From NCBI RefSeq assembly GCF_902806685.2, contig NC_048556.1:5518001-5582000 (forward strand): a DNA stretch of 64,000 nucleotides, read 5' to 3'. Made by a program: the position numbers and the translations under genes. This document shows, one piece after another, positions 11,061-23,091 of this stretch. Numbering within the stretch: position 1 is the first letter of the stretch; every line of letters starts with the position of its first letter. Source of the stretch: Maniola hyperantus. Lineage: Eukaryota > Arthropoda > Insecta > Lepidoptera > Nymphalidae. The notes beneath the pieces are model-generated. The model did not search any database. It had not been told where the DNA came from and saw nothing but the letters and a program-made list of their open reading frames with translations.

Positions 11061-11780
11061 ATTCGTTCATTTACTGGAGTCCTTTACCCTAGTACGTTAA
11101 AGTACTAAAAGTGCGTGTTAGTAATTAGTATCAGCTGATCAAATGTTAATAAATTGCGCCAAAACCAAACGCCAAAACAAAAATTGCTAGTTTCAAGGTG
11201 AAACGGCAACTGTCATTAGCGAATGCAATGGCCTTAAGAACACAACCAGATATGAGTACAAACTACAAATACGTCAAGTGTTGAGTGTAAAACAATTTCG
11301 CAAGATTCCCAGACGAAAAAAACTTCAATAAGCAGATATACTTATAAATAATATCATGTAATGTAAACCAGATCATACTAAAATCACACAAGAGAAGAAT
11401 CAGCTCTCAATTAAACAACAATCTAAATTCGATTACATAATAAACAATAATATATCACGCAATATATCTCAGTATGCCATCTACCATAACGCTAAAAGGT
11501 CTAAAGACCAATTACGATTTCAACAAAAAAAGCTCCAAAGATTTTAATTTTCAATGTCCGAAACATCAAGCTGCGCTTTGAGAAAGTGAAATCAAAAATC
11601 TACATCTCAATTGACAATCAATGACATAGCAAAAATGAATCGATTATACACAAAGCCACTTACATAAACAGTTTTGCCACGAAAATTACAACGTACGGCT
11701 ACCTTCTTTCTTATATTTCAAGTACTGTTATTATTTGCGATAGAAAGTTTTAATTTAAACATTTCTTTAGACGGGTATTG
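11061..11780. other. No gene seen
   Basis: AT-rich DNA with no convincing frame or repeat recognised on either strand. Confidence 0.35.
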
Positions 11781-11938
11781 TGGCTAATTCCTTTGTACAC
11801 AATCTCTAAACTAAACTAAAATGACACGTCTAAATCGATTGCTATCCCTTTCATAATATTGCTTGCGGCAAAGGATAGCAGTAGATTTAGACCTGTTAAT
11901 TTAGTTTAGTTTAGAGATTGTGTACAAGAGAATCGGCC
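11781..11938. mobile_element. MITE with ttgtacacaatctctaaact ends
   Basis: ttgtacacaatctctaaact at 11793 pairs with agtttagagattgtgtacaa at 11908-11927, and symmetry extends to the outer gccgattctc/gagaatcggc bases. Central bases (gctatccctttcataa, aaaggatagc) are also partly inverted. A second copy lies at 48155-48307. Confidence 0.75.
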
Positions 11939-13155
11939 CCATTGTCTACCATCGTCAGGTGGTGATTATTATTAATGAATATGATTTATGCTTCGTGCAT
12001 TTCTATCCACAAAACTACTTTATTCATATACCTACCTACCTACCATCATCATTTCAATTAAAAATAAATAAATTAAATGACTAAATGTTTCAATGATTTG
12101 ACTCTGTCGATGCAGACTAACAATATTAATTAAAGTTTGATAAATAAAAGGATTTGGTAGGTAATTCATGAAATTGGTCCTATCGTTTTTGAAAGGTACA
12201 TGGGACGGATCTTGGTTACATAGGTCTTTGGACTTTTAACATGTAAGGCCTATTCTTAATTGCCAAGGTCTGAAAAAATCTTAATCTCTAGCTACAACTT
12301 AACTACACAATCATTCGTCACGCAAAGTCTACCTAATTACGGCTTATATTTAAGAATAATTTTAACAGTCATATTAATAGGCAAGTAATTAAAAAAAACT
12401 ACAGTGATAGGTACTTCAAGCAAAGGTAGTACGTATAAAAGCAATCAATCTATTGTGTTACATAAATAGATTTTATAGCTCTCCTCAAGTCCTACAGTCA
12501 AGACTCAAGTGACAATACTGTTTATACAATAGCTGTATGATCATACAAGAGCCCGCTCTATTAGCATAAGATTCACGCATAATTTGTTGAGTGTGCTTTG
12601 AACGATTTGAAGAGCTTTCGACGTAATATTTTTATAGAGTTTGGTGAAAATAAATATTTTAATAGGTAGTGAAAATCTGATTGATGAAAGTTAAAGAGTA
12701 TACCTACCAACGATTAAAGGAAGACTAACACGTAAAGAAATCGACCTTCAGAACTAAGATATTTAATAGTGACAATCCTTATGACCATGAAAGGATACAA
12801 TTTGAAAAACGAAATATCTCTCGTGCTTGAAATTCTATTCTTTCTTATTGTAAAGAATTGGACTTTAGAATTAGTTAACGTTTTTATTCTCAGATACCTA
12901 TATACAATTGTTGTAAGTACATGATAGTATTATTTTGCCGTAACTAGATAAGTATATTAAGTGAGCGTAAGATTAAGACGTAAGCTTAGGACTAATATTG
13001 CCTACTAGACTAGAAGAGACGAAGAAAGTCGAAAAAATACGCCCGAAAAAGAGAGAGAAATTCCGACGATGGATAGGCGTGATAGGTGTAAAAAATGCAC
13101 AAGTTTCACAAATGCAGATATCCGGTATTCGTTTCACTGTACCTGTTTTTATCTA
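11939..13155. other. No gene seen
   Basis: Unique-looking AT-rich DNA with a short cctacctacc tract near 12030. A frame at 12998-13189 has no recognisable content. Confidence 0.35.
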
Positions 13156-13250
13156 TTTCAAGTTAGGGTGTTCATCCATCATTAAATAACCATCAGGTGA
13201 GATGGTAGTCAAGCGCAAACCTGTCAAAGATAATAAAATATAATAAACTG
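13156..13250 (+). repeat. LINE 3' tail fragment (caggtgagatggtagtcaag type)
   Basis: The phrase accatcaggtgagatggtag then caagcgcaaacctgtcaaag, followed by A-rich aataaaatataataaa, is the standard end of a common lepidopteran LINE 3' UTR (compare 39650-39762). Confidence 0.55.
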
Positions 13251-13519
13251 ACACTATTAACTACAGATAGCAAAACAACGCGCATAATTTATTCATCCTA
13301 GTTGACAACCCAAGCAAAACAAGTCACATTCATTTTTTTAACAGTGTCCACATTATAACGGCAAACGCATTTCGTACGCATTTCAAATGAGTATATGAGA
13401 CAAATACAGTACGGCCATTAAAAGATAAGGAGCTGATGGTAGAAACAAATCAATCATGCCAGAAGTTGAAATAAGTGGAAGTTCTTATTATAAAAACTAG
13501 TAAAATTAACTTCTAACCT

Positions 13520-13600
13520 GCAACTTTTTACAGACTAGCGCTTGACTGCAATCAAATCTGCTGGCAAGTGCTGATGCAGCCAGAAAAGATTGCCACTATC
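13520..13600. repeat. Family G repeat fragment (agactagcgcttggctgcaa type)
   Basis: cagactagcgcttgactgca, then ctggcaagtgctgatgcagc matches copies at 29155, 53952 and 61940. Probably part of a LINE 3' region read in the opposite sense; class uncertain. Confidence 0.5.
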
Positions 13601-15535
13601 GCTAAGCTGATCATAAATATATCATTAATTGCTCATGCGTCTGGCACGCATTTTTCTAGAACTTCTACATAAACATACACGCAAAAAAAATTTATCCCCG
13701 CATTGAGCATTTAACTGTACTTTTAAAAATTTTAGTATACCTAAGTAAGAATCAGAATGTCAAGGATTTGACGTCTAGCAAATGGTATTGTGAATATGTC
13801 TACTCAAATTAACGTGATAGATAGATATCATACGCCTTGAGCAAATTATTTAGATCACCTTTTTAACTTTTAAATTTTGAAACTTATTTAAAAATAAGTG
13901 ACACCTGGCATTATCGCCTTGTTTATACTGATTAATTCACAAGCTTTAAACCTCTATCCCATTCCCCCATCAAGCACAACGATATTACCACCAACTCCCT
14001 AAGTATAATCACATACATACACGTTGGTCATTATGCACGTTCATTTTCTGTTACTGATCATGAAAAAAAAATCCCATTTCAACAGTCATGCGTTAGAAAT
14101 CTCAGGAAAGTGGCGCATTGCAATGATAGCTAACTGTTATTTTAATGTACACATTTACACAAGAACGCGAAACGCCTCTCACTTGCATTCTGTGTAATGT
14201 TTAATTTGGTAAATTAATATTAATTGCATTTACATATTTTAATAATAATAAATTATATAGCTTAGTGAGATTCGACAAAAAAAATGCTCTTTATGTCACG
14301 ATTCACCATTGTCCAGCCTTTTAGGGATTTTTCTGAAGCGCAATGTTTTATTTCACCACGCTATATAGAGAGTGATAAAGATAATTGTTTGCTGAGAAAA
14401 ACATAAAAAAACTTCATCATTAGCACCTATGTAAAATGTTTTCAACGGCCTGTAGAAGTTTAGATGCCCGCTTATACAAGTTTAATGAGTGCTAGAATTA
14501 GCAGTAAGTTTTTAACAATAAAGACCATTTTAATAGTTTTTATCAAAAAAGTTTGACTGCTTTACCTACATACCTACGTGATAAAATGTTAAGAAGTTAT
14601 GATACAGCCCAACTTAAAGTGGAGCCTACTAATTAGACGCTATAAATTATGAACATTTTAAAACTATAAACTTCTTGAAAATGTACAAAAATATTGAATA
14701 CTAATTCTTTATTGAAACTTTACAGACTTTTTCCTTTCTTTGTGGCCACGATCTCTGAAAAAAGGTCAACACAACAAAGGAAGTTAAGCAACGACAATTG
14801 GAAACAATTATACAGTTTTAAAACTACCACATTATTTTCGAGACCTGTGCTCAATCGAATCCAAGTCGATTTGGACTGATGCAATTACGGAACGTTTTTG
14901 AAAGAAATTATTCGACATCACGTAATAAAGTCTAATTGGTCTGGCCCTCTTTTTATCGTCACGGTTATTTTTTGTCAAATGGCACGTTTCAGGAAATGCA
15001 CAATAACATTTTCAAAGCTTACGTAAGTGGCAAAAAGTTACGAATTGATTAAAAAACAAAAGAGAGCGCTATATTTTTCGGTCAGATTTTACTGAACTTA
15101 CTTATTAGGTATTTTTCTATGACCTACATAATATTATGTCTCCGATATCTTAATTTTAACCCATATGCTCATAGACATGTCATTTAGAAAGAATGTAGAG
15201 ATGCTTTTACGTCTATTTATAGTAGATGATTTCTCGGATATGTACTCGTAGATAACTATATTATTGTCCTTAAAAAGGATCTATACTACAGATGAAAAAT
15301 AAAACGTTGTATAATTCTCATTTAAAATTCATTTCGGAATTAATTTCTTTAAAAAATATGTATATGTAAGTAGTAACATAATATGGAGAGTAGGTAATAC
15401 ATCTAATAAAACTTATCACCGCAGATTCCAATGCGTTCCCTTATACGGATAGGAACGTTATTTTCAACGTTCCATATCTTGAGGTGCTACTGTGTACAAC
15501 ACTAGTAGTCGATTAATACCGATAGTTTAGTCCTT
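13601..15535. other. No gene seen, 1.9 kb
   Basis: AT-rich unique-looking DNA. The frame at 14694-14879 has no recognisable domain. No TE ends recognised. Confidence 0.35.
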
Positions 15536-15537
15536 TT

Positions 15538-15690
15538 TAACCGACTTCAAAAAAAGGAGGAGGTTCTCAATTCGTCGGAATTTTTTTTCTAACTACGTAC
15601 CTACCTTCGCATTCCTACTGATGGTGTGTGTGACATCGATAAAACGCATCGAACTGAGAACCTCCTCCTCTGTGGAAAGTCGGTTAAAAA
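15538..15690. repeat. Family P inverted pair
   Basis: taaccgacttcaaaaaaagg + aggaggttctcaattcg (15538-15580) is mirrored by gagaacctcctcctctgtgg + aaagtcggttaa (15655-15690), giving an inverted structure ~150 bp long. It may be a small foldback element. The short open frames on both strands here reflect this symmetry. Confidence 0.6.
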
Positions 15691-16099
15691 TAAGAGCTCT
15701 TATAGACCAGCGACACTTTGTCGACGACAGGGGTCGTCCCCTGCTGCCGTCGTCGCGTTCCGGCACATCCGGAAGAACACTAATGGTCAAGAAAGAGTGG
15801 CCATTGACCTACCTACCTACCTACAATCAGATTTGTATAAATTGCGCTTAAGAGTAAATGTATCATTCCATCGTTGCGTCAGCGTTGAAATGAGACTGTG
15901 CATTCTAAGAATGAGCTTACACTGGCTCGATATCGACGCGACGTTAATTTCACACCGCATTACAGACAAAAAATAATAATCGTGTCATTTATTCGTCCGT
16001 ATTTATGTTTTGAGTGCATCAATCTAACTGTAACGGCGATAGTGATGGATATCTGAATAAAGCCTCTCATCAAGCAACCGCGCTACGCCAAAAGATACT
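15691..16099. other. No gene seen; moderately GC-rich
   Basis: Contains gacgacaggggtcgtc (inverted, ~15722) and a cctacctacc run at ~15810. Overlapping short frames on both strands lack recognisable content. Confidence 0.35.
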
Positions 16100-16394
16100 T
16101 CATCGTCATCATGATTATCACCGGATTACTACAGAGCATAGGTCTCCTCTCAGAATGAAAAGAGTTTTGGCCATAGTCAACCACGCTGGTCAACTGCGGA
16201 TTGGCAGATTTCATCTTTGAGAACATTATGGAGAACTCTCAGACAAGCCGATGTTTTTTTTCACCGTTAAAGTAAGTGATATTTAATTGCTTAAAACGCA
16301 CATGGCTACGAAAAGTTAGAGGTGCGTGCCTGGGATTGAAACCCCCGAGCTTCTGAATAGGAGATTGACGTCTTAACCACTAGGCTATCACCAC
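16100..16394 (-). mobile_element. tRNA-derived SINE (Metulj-like), diverged
   Basis: On the minus strand it begins with a tRNA-like head (tagcctagtggttaag A box; gggtttcaatccca B-box region), runs through cacctctaacttttcg and aacggtgaaaaaaaacatcg, and ends in a gatgatgacgatg tail. Same family as 19692-20006, 22155-22579, 36424-36738 and 45783-46095. Confidence 0.7.
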
Positions 16395-16732
16395 TCAAAA
16401 AAGATACTTATCAAAATTAAATAAGATATTTTTACTCCCGCCGGCACTAAGAAGAAATGATGATGCAGATGAAGAGTATAAAGTATGGTGAGAGTTATTT
16501 ACATGCATCTAATCGAAAGCATCCAAATATTTTTATCTAACTATGGTCTCGATCACTTGTATAAGGTGGCCGGTGGACCTACTGATTCTATAATAATTAT
16601 GCTTGTACAAGTAGTTGGTACTATAAATAAAGACGTAGCTTGCGCCCGCGCCGGTCACGACCACACTCCAGTCCGTTATTTACTCGGACAAGCCACTTTC
16701 GCTGTTGTTCGAAGGATTTTTAATTTTATGCA
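16395..16732. other. No gene supported
   Basis: A 93-codon plus frame begins at 16485, but its C-terminal part runs into the family C repeat and its N-terminal part has no recognisable domain, so I do not call it a gene. Confidence 0.35.
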
Positions 16733-17757
16733 TCCATTTTTTAGGGTTCCGTACCTCAAAAGGTAAAACGGAACCCTTATAGGATCACTTTGTTGTCTGT
16801 CTGTCTGTCTGTCTGTCAAGAAACCTACAGGGTACTTCCCGTTGTCCTAGAATCATGAAATTTGGCAGGAAGGTGGGTCTTATAGCTGGCATTAGGGGAA
16901 AAATCTGAAAACCGTGAATTTGTGATTACATCACACAAAAAATATTAATTTGCGGTCATAAATTAATAATTAGTGTAACACAAGCGATAACCAGATGGCG
17001 CTAGCCAAGGTGTGGATCGCGCTCACTCCCTAGAACTTGCCATGTTGCTACTAGATGACGTTGGCTGTAGGTTGGCCAAAAACGCATTGCGCTAGTGAGA
17101 TTGACCGGCCTTAGTATAGGATCCCGCCACAGCCAACGGTCGTCAATCCGACTCAATCCTAGAGTTCGCCAGTCTTCGGATTCACCAACGTACAACGTAC
17201 GAGTACGCTGTGTCTGTGTCGTGCTTCCGACTGCGCTTCCACTGCGTGGGACGTTTGTTCGGGACATGGCTATCGGCTACTCGTACAGCACAGTCGCGCT
17301 TCCGGCATTCGCTTCCACCGCGTGGGACGTGTGCACGGGACATGGCTGTCGCGTCGTACACTACTAGTCGCGCTTCCGACCTCTCGCTTCCACTGCGTGG
17401 GACGACGCTGTGACACGACTCTTAACTCTTAACGCGAAAATAAACGTGGTGCTGTTACGACGTTGTTTCTCTTGTGCCATCCGGACTCCGTTAACAAACG
17501 TGGAGCAGTCCAGCTATCCAACGTGAGGCAAGATCCAGCATCCCAGCTGGAATCTCTTACATTAGTATTTTAAATTTTCGAAGTAAGATAACTATATCAA
17601 GTGGGGTATCATATGAAAGTGCTTTACATGTGCATTCTAAAACTGATTTTTATTTATTTTTACGCATCATAGTTTTTTAATTATCGTGCAAAATGTCGAA
17701 AAAATACAATTGAATTACGGAACCCTTGTTGCGCGAGCCTGACTCGCACTTGGCCGG
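16733..17757 (+). mobile_element. Family C repeat, interrupted by a solo LTR
   Basis: Starts TCCATTTTTTAGGGTTCCGT, carries (CTGT)n at 16795-16818, and ends with the hairpin gcgagcctgactcgc then acttggccgg. Comparison with the uninterrupted copy at 62423-62914 places a 588 bp insertion precisely between ataattag and attttaaa. Confidence 0.7.
16974..17561. mobile_element. Solo LTR of an LTR retrotransposon (588 bp)
   Basis: Begins TGTAACACAAGC and ends CTCTTACA, with TGTAA/TTACA inverted ends and a 4 bp target duplication ttag (16970-16973 and 17562-17565). It is CpG-rich. It carries about three diverged copies of a cttcc.ctgcgtgggacg / cgggacatggct subrepeat (17225-17400) and an aaaataaacg signal near 17439. 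Size, TG..CA ends and 4 bp duplication fit a Gypsy-type solo LTR; no internal coding region remains. Orientation is probably plus from the AATAAA position. Short frames here are not genes. Confidence 0.75.
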
Positions 17758-17773
17758 TTTTTAATAATATAAA

Positions 17774-17822
17774 TTAGATGATGCCCGTGACTTCATCTGC
17801 GTGGATTTAGGTCTGATTTTTT
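17774..17822 (-). repeat. Helitron-like family A, 3' fragment
   Basis: ttagatgatgcccgtgactt then catctgcgtggatttaggt is the inverted family A terminus; only ~50 bases remain. Confidence 0.5.
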
Positions 17823-18645
17823 TTATCTATCACTCTCTAAGTCGTGCTATATCCAACCAAAAAATTACATCGACCCGTTGCTTTGTTGCGGCCATTGACT
17901 TATTTATTACTTCGTATGGACAGGGTTATTGAACAAACAAAATGGCGACTCATTGGTGCTATAGCACCAATGCAACCTCAGTGACGTCTGGATTTCAAAC
18001 GGGTCGTTCATTAGTATCTAAGAGGTGGCGCTGATTTATTTGGTTTCTAAACCGTGAAAAATTTTGTTCGCTTGACCATATCTAATCATTTATATCGATG
18101 GTTGCGGCGTGATTGAAGGACCAACATGTGTATCGCTATCCTTGTCAAGAGTAAATGATTAAACTGTCCACTTGTGTGAAGTGTCGGGGGTAGTTTTAAA
18201 TGTGTAAAAATTTAGAAATTACGCCAGGATCCTTCGAGGTTTTGACATTTGCATGAGAAACCCACAAATATACACTATGTGACCCAGTCCAAGTTGGCTG
18301 AGTACCGTCCCCAAACATGTTTGGCTAATGTATACAAGGGACATTATAAAAATGAGAAATTCCGACTTTCTATCATACACAAATATTGTTCCTACTAAAA
18401 TAAGTAGCTAAAGAATTCGGTGACTCGGTGAGGTTTAGGAAATTCGATAGCCACGGCATTTTGTTTGTTTAATGCTTGTTGGTTTTAAATTTCATTGAAA
18501 AAACACGCTACTAAGTAGGTACGCCATATGTAACATAACTAATACGAACCTGCTCTATTAACTTTAGTGAAATGAATAATGTCTCAAGAATCGAAATCGA
18601 GAAGGACGAGTTTTTGACCTGTAGGGCGATTGTCTAAAACCTGCA
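17823..18645. other. No gene seen; short palindrome and family H-like fragment
   Basis: 17951-17972 (cattggtgctatagcaccaa plus tg) is a perfect 22 bp palindrome. 17880-17925 (ttgacttatttattacttcg) resembles part of family H at 54300. Otherwise nothing recognised. Confidence 0.4.
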
Positions 18646-18803
18646 TCAATCATTATCACAATCTCAATTGTTCTGATTAGCCGAATTTGTGCGATTCTTG
18701 TTGCAACAATGCATTGTAGCCAATAGTGAGCGAGCGTTAACCAATCAGAGATGATTGCGATCGTGACATTGTAGCTGTCATTCTCCCGCAATCGCGCAGC
18801 AGG
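18646..18803 (+). repeat. Family H repeat (caatcagagatgattgcgat type)
   Basis: Shares gattcttgttgcaacaatgc, attgtagccaa, accaatcagagatgattgcg and gacattgtagctgtcattct with 54259-54470; the inverse occurs at 30028-30150. Its ends (aacctgc / gcaggtt) are weakly inverted, suggesting a MITE. Confidence 0.6.
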
Positions 18804-19490
18804 TTTCACTGTCAATAAAATTGTTAACATCGAAAATCATTTTGCGTATGAATCAGGTAATCAAATCAAGTACCTAAGGTATTTCTTGCATAACTGTTAC
18901 TAAACTAGAACATACCTATTACCTAATAATAATATTAAGATGAATCAGGTAATTCTAAAATTTATTTTTTGCATAACTAACCTAGAACATAATTATTATG
19001 ATGACTCTATCAAATAGTAAATAGCAATATCCATTTGAACAATTTGTTTACGAGCCAATAAGCTATCAAATTACGATTAATTACACACAAATTGAGTCGT
19101 TACGATTTCATTAATGAACGCGGATTATCATAACCGGGCGCAGAGAGAACACTCCACTTAACACCTGTTTGATTAATGTATGTGCAATAAATAACACGCA
19201 TGAGACTTGGATATCATTGGATGGTGGTGCGCTTGAACTGACACAAAATATATTAGGTATACCAACTCATTTATTCCAAAGTTAATCATGGCTTTATGTA
19301 GATATTGCTTATAACACTACCTCTACACATCAATCAATCAATCCATACATAAGAAAAATTTGAAAACACGCTTGCTCTACCAAAAACTGAACTAAAAATA
19401 ATACTTAAATTCACATTATGAAAAAGGCGCTATAAAGCCATATTATGAATTTGTTTTTTTTTTCAAAAAATTATAGCTAACTAGCTGACC
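18804..19490. other. No gene seen
   Basis: AT-rich DNA with a loosely repeated gaatcaggtaat motif (18849, 18943). No other structure recognised. Confidence 0.35.
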
Positions 19491-19680
19491 CGGCGAACTT
19501 CGTACCGCCTATTCTTTGATTTTTTTATTTTTTTCAATACTTACAATTTTTTTAATTTTTCTCTCCTTACCATCCTCATACTTTAAGGAGTATTATAAAA
19601 ATAGAATTAGCGAAATCGGTTCAGCTGTTCCCGAGATTTGCGATCAGCAACACATTTAGCGATTCATTTTTATATACAGA
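19491..19680 (-). mobile_element. Helitron-like element, family N
   Basis: On the minus strand it runs TCTGTATATAAAAATGAATC ... GGCGGTACGAAGTTCGCC GGGTCAGCTAG|T, with a clear GGCG/CGCC stem ~11 bases before the CTAG end. The terminal GGGTCAGCTAG is identical to family D. This sequence type is widespread in insect genomes. Confidence 0.65.
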
Positions 19681-19691
19681 AAAAAAAGATC

Positions 19692-20006
19692 TGCTATGGT
19701 AGCCTAGTGGTTAGGACGTCCGCCTTCCAATTGGAAGTCGGGGGTTCGATCCCGGGCACGCACCTCTAACTTTTCGGAGTTATGTGCGTTTTTAAGTAAT
19801 TAAAATATCACTTGCTTTAACGGTGAAGAAAAACATCGTGAGGAAACCTGCATGCCTTGAGACTTGAGAGTTCTCCATAATGTTCTCAAAGGTGTGTGAA
19901 GTCTGCCAATCCGCACTTGGCCAGCGTGGTAGACTATGGCCAAAACCCTTCTCACACTGAGAGGAGACCCGTGCTCTGTAGTGAGCCGGCGATGGGTTGA
20001 TCATGA
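19692..20006 (+). mobile_element. tRNA-derived SINE (Metulj-like), near full length
   Basis: The head contains a pol III A box (tggtagcctagtggttagg) and B box (gggttcgatccc), then the body gcacctctaacttttcggag, cgtgaggaaacctgcatgcc, and tail gatgggttgatcatga. A retroposed element, not a functional tRNA gene. Confidence 0.85.
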
Positions 20007-20641
20007 ATTCAAAAGTTTAATTTTGATTTTCCTACAGATATTTCAGTAACACAAAGCAGTCGGTTTTATACACATAAAATAGGAGTTTCAATCACAACAT
20101 TTATTATTAAAACATCAAAATGCAATAAAAAGTGAAAATAGATGATATTATAAATGTCACATAAAAATGCCGACTTAGATATAATATTAATTTAATATAT
20201 TTATGGGGCAATCAAATAACGGTATTTTGATTACGTACTTTCAATTTTTATTTCCCTTGACTGACAAAATATTTGGACAGAATTGATTTTAGTTTCAATC
20301 CATCAAACGCCAATCCGCCATCGACATATAAATTAGTACAGTCGGCTCTTTCACTGCCTTGAATGGAAAACACTTTTGAACAGTATGAATTTAAATGTAA
20401 ATGCATTATTATTTATGCAAGCGATATAACAATTCTATCGACTATATAGACGTTCAGAGACATGAAAGTTTATGTAAGTTGAAAGTGATGGCTTTTTTAG
20501 TAAATTGAATTAGAGGTATTTACGTAAGTGGAAATCATGTACTTACATTTACTGATTTAAATAGATTGCAACCACATTCTAAACAAGTAGAGAGTTGTAA
20601 TGTAAATCAAGCTGTTATACATTCTATGGTATATTATACCA
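20007..20641. other. No gene seen
   Basis: AT-rich; nothing recognised before the family I repeat. Confidence 0.35.
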
Positions 20642-20840
20642 GGGTGAATTAGAGTGAGGGAACGCTCGGTTTGATCCTGAATCGACGATACGTCAAATAT
20701 TAGGCTATGGTGACGTAAAATCAAAGAAAAATAGGGCCACTTTAGGGTTACCTGCGTCACATGTACCTACTTACTAACATTTGACGCCTGCCAGTGACGT
20801 CGAAGCAGCGAAGTTTTGTTAGAAGTTCCCTAACTGTCGT
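20642..20840. repeat. Family I repeat (~200 bp)
   Basis: aattagagtgagggaacgct, cggtttgatcctgaatcgac, then acatttgacgcctgccagtg and gttttgttagaagttcccta. Other copies: 37485-37574 (partial), 37694-37886, 58300-58452. I see no inverted ends or tRNA head; class unknown. Confidence 0.7.
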
Positions 20841-20875
20841 GAACTATGACTATAGGTACCTGTATAAAATAGGTT

Positions 20876-21076
20876 GGGTATTTTGTTTTCTCAAATTTCG
20901 AACCCCTATTTTACCCCCTTAGGGCTTGAATTTTTAAAAATCCTTTCTTAACGGATGTCTACGTCATAACTGCTATCTGCATGCCAAATTTCAGCCCGAT
21001 CCGATCCGTCCAGTAGTTTGGGTGCGTTGATAGATCAGTCAGGTAGTCAGTCACCTTTTCGTTTTATATATTTAGA
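20876..21076 (-). mobile_element. Helitron-like element, family B
   Basis: The right edge is the inverted 5' end TCTAAATATATAAAACGAAAAGG. It contains the gatagatcagtcagg microsatellite and the gctatctgcatgccaaattt body. The 3' CTAG end is missing at the left. Confidence 0.65.
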
Positions 21077-21173
21077 CTTTACGATAAAATTTTAGCTAGC
21101 CTAGTTATACCATGTGATTCTGTAAACACCCAAATAGGTATACAATAAAATAATTTTCAGACTATTATAATAA

Positions 21174-21374
21174 TCCATACTTAATATTATAAATGCGAAA
21201 GTGTATCTCTCTCTGTTAGCTTTTCACGGCCCAACAGTTGAAATTTGGTACAGAATTAGCTTACATCCCGGGGAAAGACATAGGCTAGCTTAGACATTTT
21301 ACCCCGGAAAATTAAAGAGTTCCCACGGGATTTAAATAAATCTAAATCCACGCAGACGAAGTCGCGAAGTCTAG
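21174..21374 (+). mobile_element. Helitron-like element, family A, full length
   Basis: A|TCCATACTTAATATTATAAA at the left and GACGAAGTCGCGAAGTCTAG|T at the right; insertion between A and T without target duplication. tctctctctg replaces the usual GTCT tract. Confidence 0.75.
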
Positions 21375-22154
21375 TAATGAATAATACAGACTAGATCCAT
21401 CGAAATAATGACTAGAACGTAACAGCAAACACCATTTAACGACTACTTAAAACGCTATAATAGAAAAGGCTTTATTAAATGAAACAGTACATGAATGCAA
21501 TTTCCACCTCTCACGCATAAATGGCGAATGCGATGCATCACCACAGATGCTGTGTTATCAATCAAATATAACCGATTACTGGCATCCGTTCCATGCGACT
21601 TGCGAGTGCGACGAGAGTAACTTAGTAGGTACCTAAGTGCATTTCTTGCGTTCATTTGAGTGTATCACGATTAACACATTTCATTGAAATAGTTCCGGGA
21701 CAATTTTTTTAGGAAAGCAAAATAAATTTTTGAAATCTAATGTTAGTATTTATTTATTTTATTTTTTATTTGTACCAAACACATTTACATAAAGAGAAAA
21801 AGAGAGTAAAAGTGGACAGGGAAGCACTTATCTCTATGAGAGACCTCTACCAGTGACCCTTGTTTTTATTTAATTTTCAACCCAACCCACTCCTTATCAG
21901 ATCATTCAAAATTATGAAGTTCAACATTGACTATTCCTGCTCCTTATTTCCAAAACTACCGAGTCCAAAATTTTGAAAGAAGTAAATAAAGAAAATAGTT
22001 CTTTACTTACAAATTACAGGAAAGTCTATAAGAAGTCTAGTAATATAACATAGTACCTTAACCTTAAACATTGTGCGTAGGGCGTAGGTACATACATACC
22101 TTAATACCTACCAATCCAAGGAGCGGATTCCGTACCACGAATACTTAGGTAGGT
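21375..22154. other. No gene seen
   Basis: A 66-codon minus frame (21455-21655) has no recognisable motif. Low-complexity tttattttattttttattt at ~21750. Confidence 0.35.
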
Positions 22155-22579
22155 ATGTCATCATCATGGTCAACCCAACCCAACCCGGCTCACTGCAGAG
22201 TACGGGTCTCCTCTCAAAGCGAAAAAGGTATTGGCCATAGTCTACCACGCTGGCCAAGTGCGGAAGTGTGGCCATACTTCACACACCTTTGAGACCATAT
22301 AGAGAAATCTCAGGCATGCAGATTTCCTTACGATGTTTTCCTTCACCGTTAAATCAAGTGATATATTTTTTTATAATAATATTTTATTTTAAATTTAGAA
22401 TATAATTTTAATTACTTAAAACGCATATTATAAAAAAAAAAGATTCCGACGAATTGAGAACCTCCTCCTTTTTTTGAAGTCGGTTAATAACTCCGAAAAG
22501 TAAGAGGTGGGTACCCGGGATCGAAACCCCGATCTCCGGTTTGGAGGTGGACGTCCAAACCACTAGGCTATCACAGCTT
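22155..22579 (-). mobile_element. tRNA-derived SINE with nested insertions
   Basis: On the minus strand the head is agctgtgatagcctagtggt with B box gtttcgatcccg, and the tail is atgatgatgaca. The body is split by an AT-rich stretch (22360-22435) and a family P piece. Confidence 0.75.
22437..22487 (-). repeat. Family P insertion inside the SINE
   Basis: gaattgagaacctcctcctt then tttttgaagtcggttaa is the inverse of 15538-15580, inserted between the SINE's gcgttttaagt and aactccgaaaag parts. Confidence 0.65.
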
Positions 22580-22897
22580 ACATTCACTTCACATACATAG
22601 TTGTAAGCAATATGATTGACGAGATAAAGAATTCGGCTTGCCAAAGCGTAAAAGGCGCGTAACCCGAACGTATAATTACAACGACAATTAGACATTGTAA
22701 TGACAGTTGTATTTCAGTCCCTGCTCGGCGCGTGCGCTCTAACGGCGCGCGATAATCGCACAGATAAAAACAGAATACGTACTTACATCATTGAGTAAAA
22801 TTAACCGTGGAGGAGCATACCTCGTGCAACATATCTTTCACTGTTGTTACATTGCTGTAAGAACTATGTCATATCATAGAGATAGCTATATTAACTA

Positions 22898-23081
22898 AAT
22901 ATTTAAAAGAAAAGGTGACTGATGTGTGAACGCACAGCTCAAACTACTGGATGGATCAGGGTGAAATCTGGCATACAGATAGCTATTATGACGTAGATAT
23001 TCGTTAAGAATGTATTTTTAAAAATTTAATTTAATTTAATTTTGTGTAGTCCACGCGGACGAAGTCGCGGGCATAAGCTGG
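22898..23081 (+). mobile_element. Helitron-like element, family B
   Basis: Begins ctaaatatttaaaagaaaag and ends GACGAAGTCGCGGGCATAAGCTGG. The GACT tract is reduced to one unit and a middle segment is replaced by (aattt)n. Confidence 0.65.
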
Positions 23082-23091
23082 TTGATGAATA

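Noticed and set aside
15593..15976. Several overlapping frames, one of 116 codons
   Set aside because: They coincide with an inverted family P pair and a tacc simple run; open on both strands and without domains.
16485..16766. 93-codon plus frame
   Set aside because: The C-terminus is family C repeat (FFRVPYLKR is the translation of its ttagggttccgtacctc start).
17001..17413. Three frames of 67-90 codons on both strands
   Set aside because: They lie in the solo LTR's CpG-rich subrepeats.
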